Shown here: positions 18,645 through 27,062 of the stretch, piece by piece | Layout of the letters: each line of letters begins with the position of its first letter | How positions within the stretch are numbered: the stretch's first letter is position 1 | Assembly (NCBI RefSeq): GCF_014204795.1 | Contig: NZ_JACHMB010000001.1 | Span: 5,282,501 to 5,346,500 of the forward strand | Direction: 5' to 3' | DNA length: 64,000 bases | DNA from: Nonomuraea jabiensis | Lineage (GTDB): Bacteria > Actinomycetota > Actinomycetes > Streptosporangiales > Streptosporangiaceae | Program-made: the position numbers and the translations under genes | Notes under the pieces: generated by a model | What the model was told of the DNA's origin: nothing | What the model saw: the letters and a program-made list of their open reading frames with translations, nothing else | The model's database searches: none

Positions 18645-19766
18645 GTGAATCGTCGTCGTGGTTATGCCCTGGCGCTCGCCGCGTCGGTGCTGATCGCAGG
18701 CATGGGCGCGGCCCGTCCGACCCCCGCCCCCACACGCACTCCCAGCCCCAGCCCCACCCCCACGCCGAGCGCGACGCAGAGCGACGGCACGCTCCAGATC
18801 CTCACCTACCGCGGTTACGCCGAGTACGGCGGCACCAGCCCCAAGGTCAACTGGGTGGGCAACTTCGAGAAGGAGACCGGCTGCCGGATCGCCAAGCTCG
18901 ACACCGTGCAGAGCGCGAAGGAGATGGAGGACCTGTCCGCCCAGCGGCCGTACGACGTCATCTCCGCCGGGCCCGCGCTGGCCGCCAAGCTGATCGAGGA
19001 CAAGCAGGCGCAGCCCATCGACCCGGCCAAGGTGAGCGGCTACGACGACATCGACAAGCGCTTCCGCGACATGTCCACCGTGTCCGGCAAGGTGTACGGC
19101 GTGCCGTACCTGTGGGGCTATCACGAGTTCATCTACGACTCGACCAAGGTCAAGGGCGATCTGAAGCAGGCGTTCGCCTCCGACCGGGTGGCGCTCAGGG
19201 ACAGCCCGCTGACGATCGCCGACGCCGCGCTGGCCGACGGCTCGGCGAAGGACCCGTACGAGCTGAGCCAGGACGAGCTCGACCGCGCGGTGGCGCTGCT
19301 CGAGCAGAGCAAGGGGCGCACGTACTGGCGCAGCCCGATCGACCTGGTGCAGGGGTTCGCGACCGGGTCGCTCGACTACGCCCAGGCCACCCCGTACTAC
19401 CGCCTGCTCCTGCAGAAGGCCGGAAAGCCGGTCAAGGCGCTCCAGACGCCCGAGACGACCGGCTGGGTGGACTCCTGGATGCTCGGCGTGAACGTCCCCG
19501 ACACCACCTGTGCCTACCGGTGGCTCAACTGGGTGACCGCGGCCAACGCCCAGCGCGACGCCGCCGCGTGGGTGGGGCTGGCCCCGGCCAACGCCAAGGC
19601 GTGCAAGGGACGGGCCAAGGCGATGTGCGACCTGTACGGGCGAGGCAAGAAACTCGACCGGGTCGCCTTCGCCGTACGGCCTCCCGGGGATTGCCGGGCG
19701 GATAGCGGGGAATGCACTGATTACGCCACTTGGGGCAAAAGGTGGACAGCGCTGCTCGCCAAGTGA
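18645..19766 (+). CDS. Secreted extracellular solute-binding protein, polyamine (PotD-like) type
   Basis: 373 residues. A Sec signal peptide (ALALAASVLIAGMGAA) without a lipobox Cys is followed by a Pro/Thr/Ser linker (PTPAPTRTPSPSPTPTPS, about 26-43) and a periplasmic-binding-protein fold: LQILTYRGYAEYGG, FEKETGCRIAKLD, YDVISAGPALAAKLIE, VYGVPYLWGYHEFIYD. This resembles spermidine/putrescine and iron-type binding proteins. The GTG at 18645 has AGGGGGG 6 nt upstream; an in-frame ATG at 18624 is less well placed. No permease or ATPase gene is adjacent, so it is an orphan or shares a transporter elsewhere. Its place between amine-catabolic genes supports an amine ligand (inference). Confidence 0.75.
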   Translation: MNRRRGYALALAASVLIAGMGAARPTPAPTRTPSPSPTPTPSATQSDGTLQILTYRGYAEYGGTSPKVNWVGNFEKETGCRIAKLDTVQSAKEMEDLSAQRPYDVISAGPALAAKLIEDKQAQPIDPAKVSGYDDIDKRFRDMSTVSGKVYGVPYLWGYHEFIYDSTKVKGDLKQAFASDRVALRDSPLTIADAALADGSAKDPYELSQDELDRAVALLEQSKGRTYWRSPIDLVQGFATGSLDYAQATPYYRLLLQKAGKPVKALQTPETTGWVDSWMLGVNVPDTTCAYRWLNWVTAANAQRDAAAWVGLAPANAKACKGRAKAMCDLYGRGKKLDRVAFAVRPPGDCRADSGECTDYATWGKRWTALLAK

Positions 19767-19822
19767 GCGAGACCGACAGTGCCGCGGACGCGCCCGTTCC
19801 CCCCTGGGCGCCGCCCGCAAGG

Positions 19823-19857
19823 GACGCCCCGGGCCTTCCCCCCCGTCCCGGGGCGTC
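19823..19857. terminator. Hairpin between convergent genes
   Basis: Perfect 11-bp arms GACGCCCCGGG (19823-19833) and its complement (19847-19857) around a C-rich loop, between the binding-protein gene and the small zinc-ribbon gene on the other strand. Confidence 0.65.
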
Positions 19858-19876
19858 TCGTAAGAGACGTGCTCGC

Positions 19877-20077
19877 TCAGCGGGACGGGAAGGCCACCAC
19901 CGTCGACTTGGGCGTGGGCAGCAGGGCCTCGGCGCAGTCGTTGCAGGCCAGGACCGCCGAGTCGTCGGGCAGTCGCCCCACGCGCACGCGGGGTCGCGGC
20001 CATCTCTTGTGACAGACGACGCAGGCGTCGCCCTCGCGCTGGGCCCAGGTCAGGCCCTCAGGGTCGAACGTCAACAT
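19877..20077 (-). CDS. Small zinc-ribbon-like protein
   Basis: About 66 residues from the ATG at 20077. Two Cys pairs, CVVCHKRW and CNDC, separated by 23 residues (RPRVRVGRLPDDSAVLA) look like a zinc ribbon; the rest is polar. I do not recognise a named family. Upstream in-frame ATGs at 20107 and 20110 or further out would add residues, and no start has a clean ribosome site. The protein stands alone between the binding-protein and gabT genes. A role in RNA or DNA binding is possible but not shown. Confidence 0.6.
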   Translation of the reverse strand: MLTFDPEGLTWAQREGDACVVCHKRWPRPRVRVGRLPDDSAVLACNDCAEALLPTPKSTVVAFPSR

Positions 20078-20238
20078 GCTCCGCGCCGTTCTGGTCGGGC
20101 TCCAGCTCATCATGCTTCCCGCAGTCATCGCCCATCCGTATACCGGAACCGTTATAACCCTGACCGTGGCCGTGAGTGTCCTGCTGAGCGTCAAGTCAGG
20201 GTGAATTCTCTACCCGAACGGCGCCACTTACACCACAA

Positions 20239-20273
20239 AATCGGACATCCAGCCGCAAGCCGGATGCCCGATT
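20239..20273 (-). terminator. Rho-independent terminator of gabT
   Basis: Fifteen-base arms (20239-20253 and 20259-20273) pair with two mismatches around CGCAA. Read on the minus strand the stem is followed by TTTTG, giving a normal terminator 14 bp after the gabT stop. Confidence 0.75.
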
Positions 20274-20286
20274 GGTGGGGTTTGTT

Positions 20287-21615
20287 CTAGAGTTCCGCGA
20301 TCGCCTTCTCCAGGATGCCGAGGCCCTCCTCAAGCAGGTGCTCGGGGATGACGAGCGGGGGCAGGAAGCGCAGGACGTTTCCGTACGTGCCCGCCGTCAG
20401 GACCAGCAGGCCCTCGGCGTGGCAGCGCTTGACGACCTCCTGGACGGCGGTGGGGTTCGGCTCCTTGGTGCCCGGCTCGACCAGCTCGATCGCGATCATC
20501 GCGCCCCGGCCGCGGACGTCGCCGATCACGTCGAAGCGCTCCTGGAGGGACTTGAGGCGGGGGAGCATGATCTCGCCGATCCGGCGGGCCTTCGCGACGA
20601 GGCCCTCCTCCTCGATGGTCTCCAGCACGCCGAGCGCGGCCTCGCAGGCCAGGGGGTTGCCGCCGTACGTGCCGCCGAGGCCGCCGACGTGCACCTTGTC
20701 CATGATCTCCGCGCGCCCGGTCACGGCGGCCAGCGGCAGGCCGCCCGCGATGCCCTTGGCCGTGGTGATGATGTCGGGCACGACGCCCTCGTCCTCGCAG
20801 GCGAACAGGTCGCCCGTCCTGGCGAAGCCGGTCTGCACCTCGTCGGCCACGAACACGATGCCGTTGGCCTTGCAGAACTCCGCGATGCGCGGCAGGAAGC
20901 CCTTGGCCGGCTCGATGAACCCGCCCTCGCCCGCGATCGGCTCGATCACCACGGCGGCCACGTTGCCCGGGCCGATCTGCTTGGTGATCATGTCGATGGC
21001 CTGCGCCGCGGCCTCCTCGGCGCAGTTCTCGGGGCCGGAGGGCCAGCGGTACGGGTACGCCAGCGGCACCCGGTACACCTCCGGCGCGAACGGGCCGAAG
21101 CCGTGCTTGTACGGCATGTTCTTGGCCGTCAGGGTCATCGTCAGCAGCGTGCGGCCGTGGTAGCCGTGGTCGAACACGACGACGGCCTGCCTGCCCGTGG
21201 CGTGCCTGGCGATCTTGACCGCGTTCTCCACGGCCTCGGCGCCCGAGTTCACCAGGAACGTGCGCTTCTCGTGCTCGCCCGGCGTCAGCTCGTTGAGCTT
21301 CTCGCACACCCGGACGTACGACTCGTACGGGGTCACCATGAAACAGGTGTGGGTGAAGTCGGCGACCTGCCTCTGGACGCGTTCGACGACCTTGGGCGCG
21401 GCGTTGCCCACGTTGGTCACGGCGATGCCGGAGCCGAAGTCGATCAGCGAGTTCCCGTCGGCGTCCTGCACCACGCCGCCGCCGGCGCGGGTGACGAAGA
21501 CCGGCAGCGTGGTGCCGATGCCGGGCGGGACGGCGGCCTGCTTGCGGGCCAGCAACTCCTGCGACTTGGGGCCTGGGATCGCGGTCACGACGCGCCGCTC
21601 CTGGGGAATGCTCAT
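20287..21615 (-). CDS. gabT: 4-aminobutyrate aminotransferase
   Basis: 442 residues, class III aminotransferase. GabT features are IDFGSGIAVTNVGNAAPKVVE near 65-85, NSGAEAVENAVKIARHATGR, VIEPIAGEGGFIEPAKGFLP, FVADEVQTGFARTGDLFA and the PLP Lys in TTAKGIAGGLPLAAV (about 290). It converts GABA and 2-oxoglutarate to succinate semialdehyde and glutamate. The start is the ATG at 21613-21615 (MSIPQERR); no clear ribosome site. It is divergent from a PucR regulator 77 bp away, the known arrangement for GabT/GabR-type control, and close to an aldehyde dehydrogenase that could take the next step. Confidence 0.93.
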   Translation of the reverse strand: MSIPQERRVVTAIPGPKSQELLARKQAAVPPGIGTTLPVFVTRAGGGVVQDADGNSLIDFGSGIAVTNVGNAAPKVVERVQRQVADFTHTCFMVTPYESYVRVCEKLNELTPGEHEKRTFLVNSGAEAVENAVKIARHATGRQAVVVFDHGYHGRTLLTMTLTAKNMPYKHGFGPFAPEVYRVPLAYPYRWPSGPENCAEEAAAQAIDMITKQIGPGNVAAVVIEPIAGEGGFIEPAKGFLPRIAEFCKANGIVFVADEVQTGFARTGDLFACEDEGVVPDIITTAKGIAGGLPLAAVTGRAEIMDKVHVGGLGGTYGGNPLACEAALGVLETIEEEGLVAKARRIGEIMLPRLKSLQERFDVIGDVRGRGAMIAIELVEPGTKEPNPTAVQEVVKRCHAEGLLVLTAGTYGNVLRFLPPLVIPEHLLEEGLGILEKAIAEL

Positions 21616-21692
21616 GGACTCGACGCTACGGCGGGCTCCCACCTGCGCCGATACGTCGATATGTCACACTGAAGGGGGTCGTCTTTGCCGGA

Positions 21693-23360
21693 ATGGACAA
21701 ATTTCGTATGCCGCCTACGCTCCGGACCGTCGTACGCCGCATGAGGCTCCGGCCGGTGGCCGGAATTCCCGGCCATGGGGCCCGCGGCGTGCTGGACGCA
21801 GCGGTGCGCTGGGTGGCGGTCAGCGAGCTCGCGGACCCGACGCCGTACCTGGAGGGCGGGGAGCTCCTCCTCACCACGGGCATGCGGATGGAAGGCGACC
21901 AGTCCCAGTATGTCGCCCGCCTCGTGGCCCGCGGCGTCGCCGGGCTGGGCTTCGGGGTCGGCGTCTCGCACGAGGAGGTGCCCCCCGCCCTGGTGACCGC
22001 CGCCGAGGAGGCGGGGCTGCCGCTGTTCGAGGTGCCGCGGGAGACGCCGTTCATCGCGATCGGCAAGGGGGTCAGCGAGCTGCTGGCGGCCGAGCAGTAC
22101 GACGAGATCAGCCGCGCCTTCGCCGCCCAGGGCCGCCTGACGCGGGCGGCGCTCCGGCCGGAGGGCATGCATGCGGTGATCGACCGGCTCGCCAAGGAGG
22201 TCGGGGGGTGGGCCGCGCTGCTGGACGAGGCGGGCGAGGTACGGCACGCCACGCGCGGCGCCAACACCGAGGCGGTCGTCTCCGAGCTCTCCCGCCTCCG
22301 CACCGCCACCCGTCCCTCTGCGCCCCGCCACCCGGAGTCCGGTCGCGCCGCTGAGCCTCGCCCCGTGGAGCCCGGCCGCCATCCGGAGCCAGGCGGGCTT
22401 ACGGAGCCGGGCCCTAGCGGGGAGACGGGCGCCGGTGGCGGTGGCGGTGGCGGGCGTGTGGGGGCGTTGCCTGCGAGCCTGGCGCTGTCGGGGCCGGGGG
22501 AGCACATCGTGGTGCAGCCGCTGGGCGGCGGCGCGCGGCCGCGCGGCTTCTTCGCCGTCGGGGGCGGGCAGCCCTTCTCGCCCGTGACCCACACGGTCAT
22601 CAACGCCGCGGGCTCCCTGCTCACCCTGGCGCTGGAGCAGGGCAGGACCCAGCTGGAGGCCGCGCGGCGGGCCCGCTCCGCCGTACTGGAGCTGCTGCTG
22701 TCGGGCGCGCGGGAGCAGGCGCGGGCGGTGCTGGAGCCGCTCGGCGGGCGGCTCCCGGAGGAGCCGCTGGCGGTGCTGGCGGCGGGCGCCGACGCGCTGG
22801 AGGCGCTGGAGCCGCTCGCGTTCGCGGCGCTGCTCACCGGCGAGGGTGCCCTGGCAGACAGGCCGCTGGCGGTCGCCCTCGTGCCCGACACCGTGGCGGA
22901 GAAGGTGGCGCTGGAGGCGGACGCGCCGGTGGGCGTGAGCCTGCCGTGCGGTTACGCCCCCGAGGGCCTGAACGGCGCGCTGGACCAGGCGAGGCGGGCC
23001 CTGGCGGCGGCACCCGGGAGCGGCGGGGGGCCGGGGAAGGGGCGCGGCCGGGTCGTGAGGTTCGCGGAGCTGGCCGGGCAGGGGCTGCTCGGGCTGCTCG
23101 ACCGGGCCGCCGCCCAGGCGTTCGCCACCGCGCTGCTGGCCCCGCTCACCGCGTACGGGTCCCGGGCCGACCTGGTCGAGTCGCTACGCGCGTACCTCGA
23201 CAGCAACGGCCACTGGGACGCGGCGGCGCAGCGGCTCGGCGTGCACCGCCACACCCTGCGCTACCGCATGAAACGCGTCACCGAGCTGCTCGGGCGCGAC
23301 CTCGACGACCCGGGCGTGCGCGCCGAGCTGTGGCTCGCGCTCGAAGCCACCCGCCGATGA
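21693..23360 (+). CDS. PucR family regulator with a Pro/Glu/Gly-rich insertion
   Basis: 555 residues. The PucR N-terminal domain (PTLRTVVRRMRLRPVAG to ETPFIAIGKGVSELLA), a GGDEF-like middle and the C-terminal PucR helix-turn-helix (VESLRAYLDSNGHWDAAAQ, RLGVHRHTLRYRMKRVTELL) are clear. Between about residues 205 and 265 lies a low-complexity insertion with PESG, PEPG and a run of eight glycines interrupted once. It is divergent from gabT, so it probably activates gabT in response to GABA. Start ATG 21693 or ATG 21708, the latter beginning at MPPTLRTVV as in relatives. Confidence 0.9.
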   Translation: MDKFRMPPTLRTVVRRMRLRPVAGIPGHGARGVLDAAVRWVAVSELADPTPYLEGGELLLTTGMRMEGDQSQYVARLVARGVAGLGFGVGVSHEEVPPALVTAAEEAGLPLFEVPRETPFIAIGKGVSELLAAEQYDEISRAFAAQGRLTRAALRPEGMHAVIDRLAKEVGGWAALLDEAGEVRHATRGANTEAVVSELSRLRTATRPSAPRHPESGRAAEPRPVEPGRHPEPGGLTEPGPSGETGAGGGGGGGRVGALPASLALSGPGEHIVVQPLGGGARPRGFFAVGGGQPFSPVTHTVINAAGSLLTLALEQGRTQLEAARRARSAVLELLLSGAREQARAVLEPLGGRLPEEPLAVLAAGADALEALEPLAFAALLTGEGALADRPLAVALVPDTVAEKVALEADAPVGVSLPCGYAPEGLNGALDQARRALAAAPGSGGGPGKGRGRVVRFAELAGQGLLGLLDRAAAQAFATALLAPLTAYGSRADLVESLRAYLDSNGHWDAAAQRLGVHRHTLRYRMKRVTELLGRDLDDPGVRAELWLALEATRR

Positions 23361-23364
23361 CGCG

Positions 23365-23991
23365 CTAGTCCTGCTTCTCCACCCGATAGCAGCAGATGGT
23401 CGCCGTCGTCACCGCCTCGTACGTGCGCCCGTCACGCAGGTGACCGGCGCGTTCCAAGCTGATGGCCCCCTGGGCCGCCGCCCACAGCGCGTCCGCGATC
23501 TTGCGGGGCTGGGTCGGGACCAGGTAGCCGGCGGAGATGCAGTCGGCGATCACCCGGTCGAGGATGTTCAGGGCGGCGCGGGCCAGGGTCCTGGCGCGCT
23601 CGCTGGGTTCGAAACCGGGGATCGCCCGCTCGAACATCAGGCTGTAGTAGCCGGGCTCCGACAGGCACGCCTGGCGGTACGCGGGTCCGAGCGCGCTCAG
23701 ATGCTCGAACGGGTTGCGCCGCGCCGGCACCGCCTCCAGAAAGCGTCGAAAACGCTCGAAGCCCTCCAGATAGAGCGCCTCCGCCAGCCCCTCCCTGTTG
23801 CCGAACATCGTGTAGATGACGGTCGTCGTGCATCCCGCCTCGGCCGCGATCCGGCGCATGGTCAGGCTCTCGGGCCCGTCGCTCTCGAGGAGGTTCACCG
23901 CCACGTCGAGGAGGCGGGAGCGGAGTTCGTCGTGGGTGGCGCGCTCACCCAGCAGGTAGGCGCCCTGCAGCCCCAGCGGCGCCGAAGTCAT
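23365..23991 (-). CDS. TetR/AcrR family regulator (WHG type)
   Basis: 208 residues with helix-turn-helix LLDVAVNLLESDGPESLTMRRIAAEAGCTTTVIYTMFGNREGLAEAL (about 27-73) and a C-terminus with FERAIPGFEPSER and ADALWAAAQGAISLE, typical of the TetR_C WHG group. It ends 5 bp from the PucR stop (convergent) and is divergent from the aldehyde dehydrogenase at 24288, its most likely target. A pair GTGACC/GGTCAC at 24031-24053 lies upstream of its start and may be its own operator. Confidence 0.88.
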   Translation of the reverse strand: MTSAPLGLQGAYLLGERATHDELRSRLLDVAVNLLESDGPESLTMRRIAAEAGCTTTVIYTMFGNREGLAEALYLEGFERFRRFLEAVPARRNPFEHLSALGPAYRQACLSEPGYYSLMFERAIPGFEPSERARTLARAALNILDRVIADCISAGYLVPTQPRKIADALWAAAQGAISLERAGHLRDGRTYEAVTTATICCYRVEKQD

Positions 23992-24188
23992 GAGGCCTCC
24001 TCTGCGGCCAAGGAGCAGCTATGCGTCCTTGTGACCTCACGCTGTTCGGTCACGGGGCCCACGCCTTTCTCAGATCGGGGGCCCGCCGCGCTGGAGACCC
24101 GCAACCGATGACTTAGCCATGGCGGAGATCGCTCAAACCACTCCGCATGGTAAACATCCCGAATTGGGTCTACTTCTGTTACATCATG

Positions 24189-24280
24189 GGTATACCAGGG
24201 GGCTTGTACTTAACGGTGAGCCCTGGTGGGAGTCTTGTGCACCCTGGTGTAAATCCCCCATCTCCAGCGTGGCATAACGT
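24189..24280 (+). promoter_or_regulatory. Promoter/operator region of the aldehyde dehydrogenase
   Basis: The 296 bp between the TetR and dehydrogenase genes is less GC-rich than its surroundings. It holds a perfect GGTATACC (24189-24196), ACCAGGG (24194-24200) and two CCCTGGT copies (24221-24227 and 24242-24248), which form inverted and direct arrangements suited to a regulator. TAACGT (24275-24280) is a TANNNT box 7 nt before the ATG. I see no gene in this space. Confidence 0.5.
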
Positions 24281-24287
24281 CGTGTGC

Positions 24288-25715
24288 ATGGACGTGCGTA
24301 CCTTCTGGCTGGCCGGCCGCGCCGCGACCGGGGACTCCGAGCTCACTGTGACCAACCCGCATGACGGCCGTGCGATCGGGCGGCACTCCGTACCGACCGA
24401 TGCCCAGGTCGAAGAGGCCATCGCGGCTGCGCACGCGGTGGCGCGGGAGGCCGCCGCGCTGCCCGTGCACGTGCGGGCCGAGGCGCTGGCCCACGTGTCG
24501 CGCCGGCTCGCCGAGCGGGCCGACGAGATCGCCCACCTGATCACGGCCGAGAACGGCAAGCCGATCTTCTGGGCGCGCGGCGAGGTCAACCGCGCCGTCG
24601 CCACGTTCCGCTTCGCGGCGGAGGAGGCCCGCCGCTGGTCGGGCGACGTGCAGCGGCTCGACACCGAGCCCGCCGCGGCCGGGCGGCTGGCGTACGTCTC
24701 GCGCGTCCCCTACGGGCCCGTGCTGGCGATCACCCCGTTCAACTTCCCGCTGAACCTGGTCGCCCACAAGGTCGCCCCCGCCATCGCCGTCGGCGCCCCC
24801 GTCATCGTCAAGCCCGCCCCCGCCACGCCGCTCTCCTCGCTCCTGCTCGGCGAGATCCTGGCGGAGACGGACCTGCCCGCGGGGATGTTCTCGGTGCTGC
24901 CGATCGAGAACGAGCGCGCCTCGGCGCTCGTCCAGGACCCCCGGCTCCCTGTGGTGTCCTTCACGGGCTCGGCGCCCGTCGGGTACGCCATCGCCGACCA
25001 GGTCCCGCGCAAGCACGTGACGCTCGAACTGGGCGGCAACGCCGCCGCCGTCGTGCTGTCCGACGCCGACCTCGACTGGGCGGCGCAGCGCATCGCCCTC
25101 TTCTCCAACTACCAGGCCGGCCAGAGCTGCATCGCCGTGCAGCGGGTCATCGTCGAGCAGCCCGTGTACGACGCCTTCGTCGAGCGCCTCCTCCCGGCCG
25201 TCTCCGGCCTCGTCACCGGCGACCCGGCGGACGAGAAGACCCAGGTGGGCCCGCTGGTCTCGGAGGCCGCCGCGGAGCGCGTGGAGCAGTGGGTCCAGGA
25301 GGCCGTCGCCGCGGGCGCCCGCGTCCTGGCCGGGGGCACCCGCGAGGGCGCCACGATCGCCCCGACCGTGCTGGCCGACGTCCCGCACGACGCCAAGGTG
25401 GCGTGCGAGGAGGTCTTCGGCCCCGTCATGATCCTCCAGCCCGCCGCCTCGATCGACGAGGCGTACGCGATGGTCAACGACTCGAAGTACGGCCTGCAGG
25501 CCGGGGTGTTCACCCGCTCCCTGGACGCCGCCTTCCGGGCGAACCGGGAGCTGGAGGTGGGCGGCGTGATCATCGGCGACGTGCCGTCGTACCGGGCCGA
25601 CCAGATGCCGTACGGCGGGGTGAAGGATTCGGGGATCGGGCGCGAGGGCCTCCACTCGGCGATGGAGGACCTCACGTACGAGAAGGTCATGGTCCTGACG
25701 GGCCTGACGCTCTAG
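24288..25715 (+). CDS. NAD(P)-dependent aldehyde dehydrogenase
   Basis: 475 residues. ITPFNFPLNLVAHKVAPAIA (about 148-167), VKPAPATPLSS, the catalytic Glu in TLELGGNAAAVV and the catalytic Cys in AGQSCIAVQR (about 278) mark an active ALDH of the succinate-semialdehyde/lactaldehyde group. Its neighbours are gabT and amine genes, so succinate semialdehyde or an aminoaldehyde is a reasonable substrate, but sequence does not prove it. The ATG at 24288 gives the normal length and lies 7 nt after a TANNNT box, so translation is probably leaderless. Confidence 0.9.
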   Translation: MDVRTFWLAGRAATGDSELTVTNPHDGRAIGRHSVPTDAQVEEAIAAAHAVAREAAALPVHVRAEALAHVSRRLAERADEIAHLITAENGKPIFWARGEVNRAVATFRFAAEEARRWSGDVQRLDTEPAAAGRLAYVSRVPYGPVLAITPFNFPLNLVAHKVAPAIAVGAPVIVKPAPATPLSSLLLGEILAETDLPAGMFSVLPIENERASALVQDPRLPVVSFTGSAPVGYAIADQVPRKHVTLELGGNAAAVVLSDADLDWAAQRIALFSNYQAGQSCIAVQRVIVEQPVYDAFVERLLPAVSGLVTGDPADEKTQVGPLVSEAAAERVEQWVQEAVAAGARVLAGGTREGATIAPTVLADVPHDAKVACEEVFGPVMILQPAASIDEAYAMVNDSKYGLQAGVFTRSLDAAFRANRELEVGGVIIGDVPSYRADQMPYGGVKDSGIGREGLHSAMEDLTYEKVMVLTGLTL

Positions 25716-25738
25716 CCTCCTCCGCCCTTCGCAACCGA

Positions 25739-25784
25739 CGAGCCCCGCACCCTCCGGCCACCGGCCGGGAGCCTGCGGGGCTCG
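25739..25784. terminator. Long hairpin between convergent aldehyde dehydrogenase and ispG
   Basis: Perfect 11-bp arms CGAGCCCCGCA (25739-25749) and TGCGGGGCTCG (25774-25784), with an inner CGGCC/GGCCGG stem. It lies 24 bp after the dehydrogenase stop. The remaining 75 bp to ispG show nothing distinctive. Confidence 0.75.
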
Positions 25785-25859
25785 ACGCGCCTTTGCGGCG
25801 CTGGTGGCAGCGTCCGCGGGGCGGGCGGCATGCGACGCCACTCCGGCGCCCGCGGTGGG

Positions 25860-27023
25860 TCAGCTGACGGTGACCACGGGGCCGGAGTCGTCGTCGAGGT
25901 CGACGTCGACGCCCATCTCCTCGGCCAGCCGGAGCGCCTCCTCGATCAGGGTCTCCACGATCTGCGACTCCGGCACCGTCTTGATGACCTCGCCCTTGAC
26001 GAAGATCTGCCCCTTGCCGTTGCCCGAGGCCACCCCCAGGTCCGCCTCACGGGCCTCCCCGGGGCCGTTGACCACGCAGCCCATGACGGCCACCCGCAGC
26101 GGCACCTTCAGGCCCTCAAGCCCGGCGTGCACCTGGTCGGCGAGGGTGTAGACGTCCACCTGGGCCCGGCCGCACGACGGGCAGGAGACGATCTCCAGGC
26201 CGCGCTCGCGCAGCCCGAGCGACTCCAGGATCTGGGTGCCGACCTTGACCTCCTCCACCGGAGGCGCGGACAGGGAGACGCGGATCGTGTCGCCGATGCC
26301 CTCCGCCAGCAGCGCGCCGAAGGCGACGGCGGACTTGATGGTCCCCTGGAAGGCCGGGCCGGCCTCGGTGACGCCCAGGTGGAGCGGGTAGTCGCACTTG
26401 GCGGCGAGCAGCCGGTACGCGTTGATCATCACGACCGGGTCGTTGTGCTTGACCGAGATCTTGATGTCGCGGAACCCGTGCTCCTCGAACAGCGAGCACT
26501 CCCAGAGCGCCGACTCCACCAGGGCCTCGGGCGTGGCCTTGCCGTACTTCTGCAGCAGGCGCGGGTCGAGCGACCCGGCGTTGACGCCGATGCGGATTGG
26601 CACCCCGTGGTCGGCCGCCGCCCGGGCGATCTCGCCCACCTTGTCGTCGAATTTCTTGATGTTGCCGGGGTTGACCCGAACCGCCGCGCAGCCCGCCTCG
26701 ATGGCGGCGAAGACGTACTTCGGCTGGAAGTGGATGTCGGCGATGACCGGGATCTGCGACTTCTTGGCGATGATCGGCAGCGCGTCGGCGTCGTCCTGGG
26801 ACGGGACGGCCACGCGTACGATCTGGCAGCCGGACGCCGTGAGCTCCGCGATCTGCTGCAACGTGGCGTTGACGTCGGCGGTGACCGTGGTCGTCATCGA
26901 CTGCACCGAGACGGGTGCGTCGCCGCCCACCGGCACGCTGCCGACCATGATCTGGCGGGAGTGTCGGCGTTCGGCGAGCGGCTTGGGACGGACCGTCGGG
27001 ATGCCGAGAGCTACAGAAGACAT
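25860..27023 (-). CDS. ispG: 4-hydroxy-3-methylbut-2-en-1-yl diphosphate synthase
   Basis: 387 residues. IspG/GcpE makes HMBPP from MEcPP in the MEP isoprenoid pathway with a [4Fe-4S] cluster. Seen: VSVQSMTTTVTADVNATLQQI near 38-58, PVIADIHFQPKYVFAAIEAGCAAVRVNPGN, KISVKHNDPVVMINAYR, the cluster Cys residues in EIVSCPSCGRAQVDV and VAVMGCVVNGPGEAREAD. Length and order are complete. It lies 39 bp downstream of dxr on the same strand and is surely in the same operon. Confidence 0.97.
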   Translation of the reverse strand: MSSVALGIPTVRPKPLAERRHSRQIMVGSVPVGGDAPVSVQSMTTTVTADVNATLQQIAELTASGCQIVRVAVPSQDDADALPIIAKKSQIPVIADIHFQPKYVFAAIEAGCAAVRVNPGNIKKFDDKVGEIARAAADHGVPIRIGVNAGSLDPRLLQKYGKATPEALVESALWECSLFEEHGFRDIKISVKHNDPVVMINAYRLLAAKCDYPLHLGVTEAGPAFQGTIKSAVAFGALLAEGIGDTIRVSLSAPPVEEVKVGTQILESLGLRERGLEIVSCPSCGRAQVDVYTLADQVHAGLEGLKVPLRVAVMGCVVNGPGEAREADLGVASGNGKGQIFVKGEVIKTVPESQIVETLIEEALRLAEEMGVDVDLDDDSGPVVTVS

Positions 27024-27062
27024 TTCAACCCTTACTGTGACGACGGTTTCCAGTCTAGGTAG

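Noticed and set aside
24147..24287. N-terminal extension of the aldehyde dehydrogenase
   Set aside because: The extra 47 residues do not resemble the family, and the ATG at 24288 is preceded by a TANNNT box.
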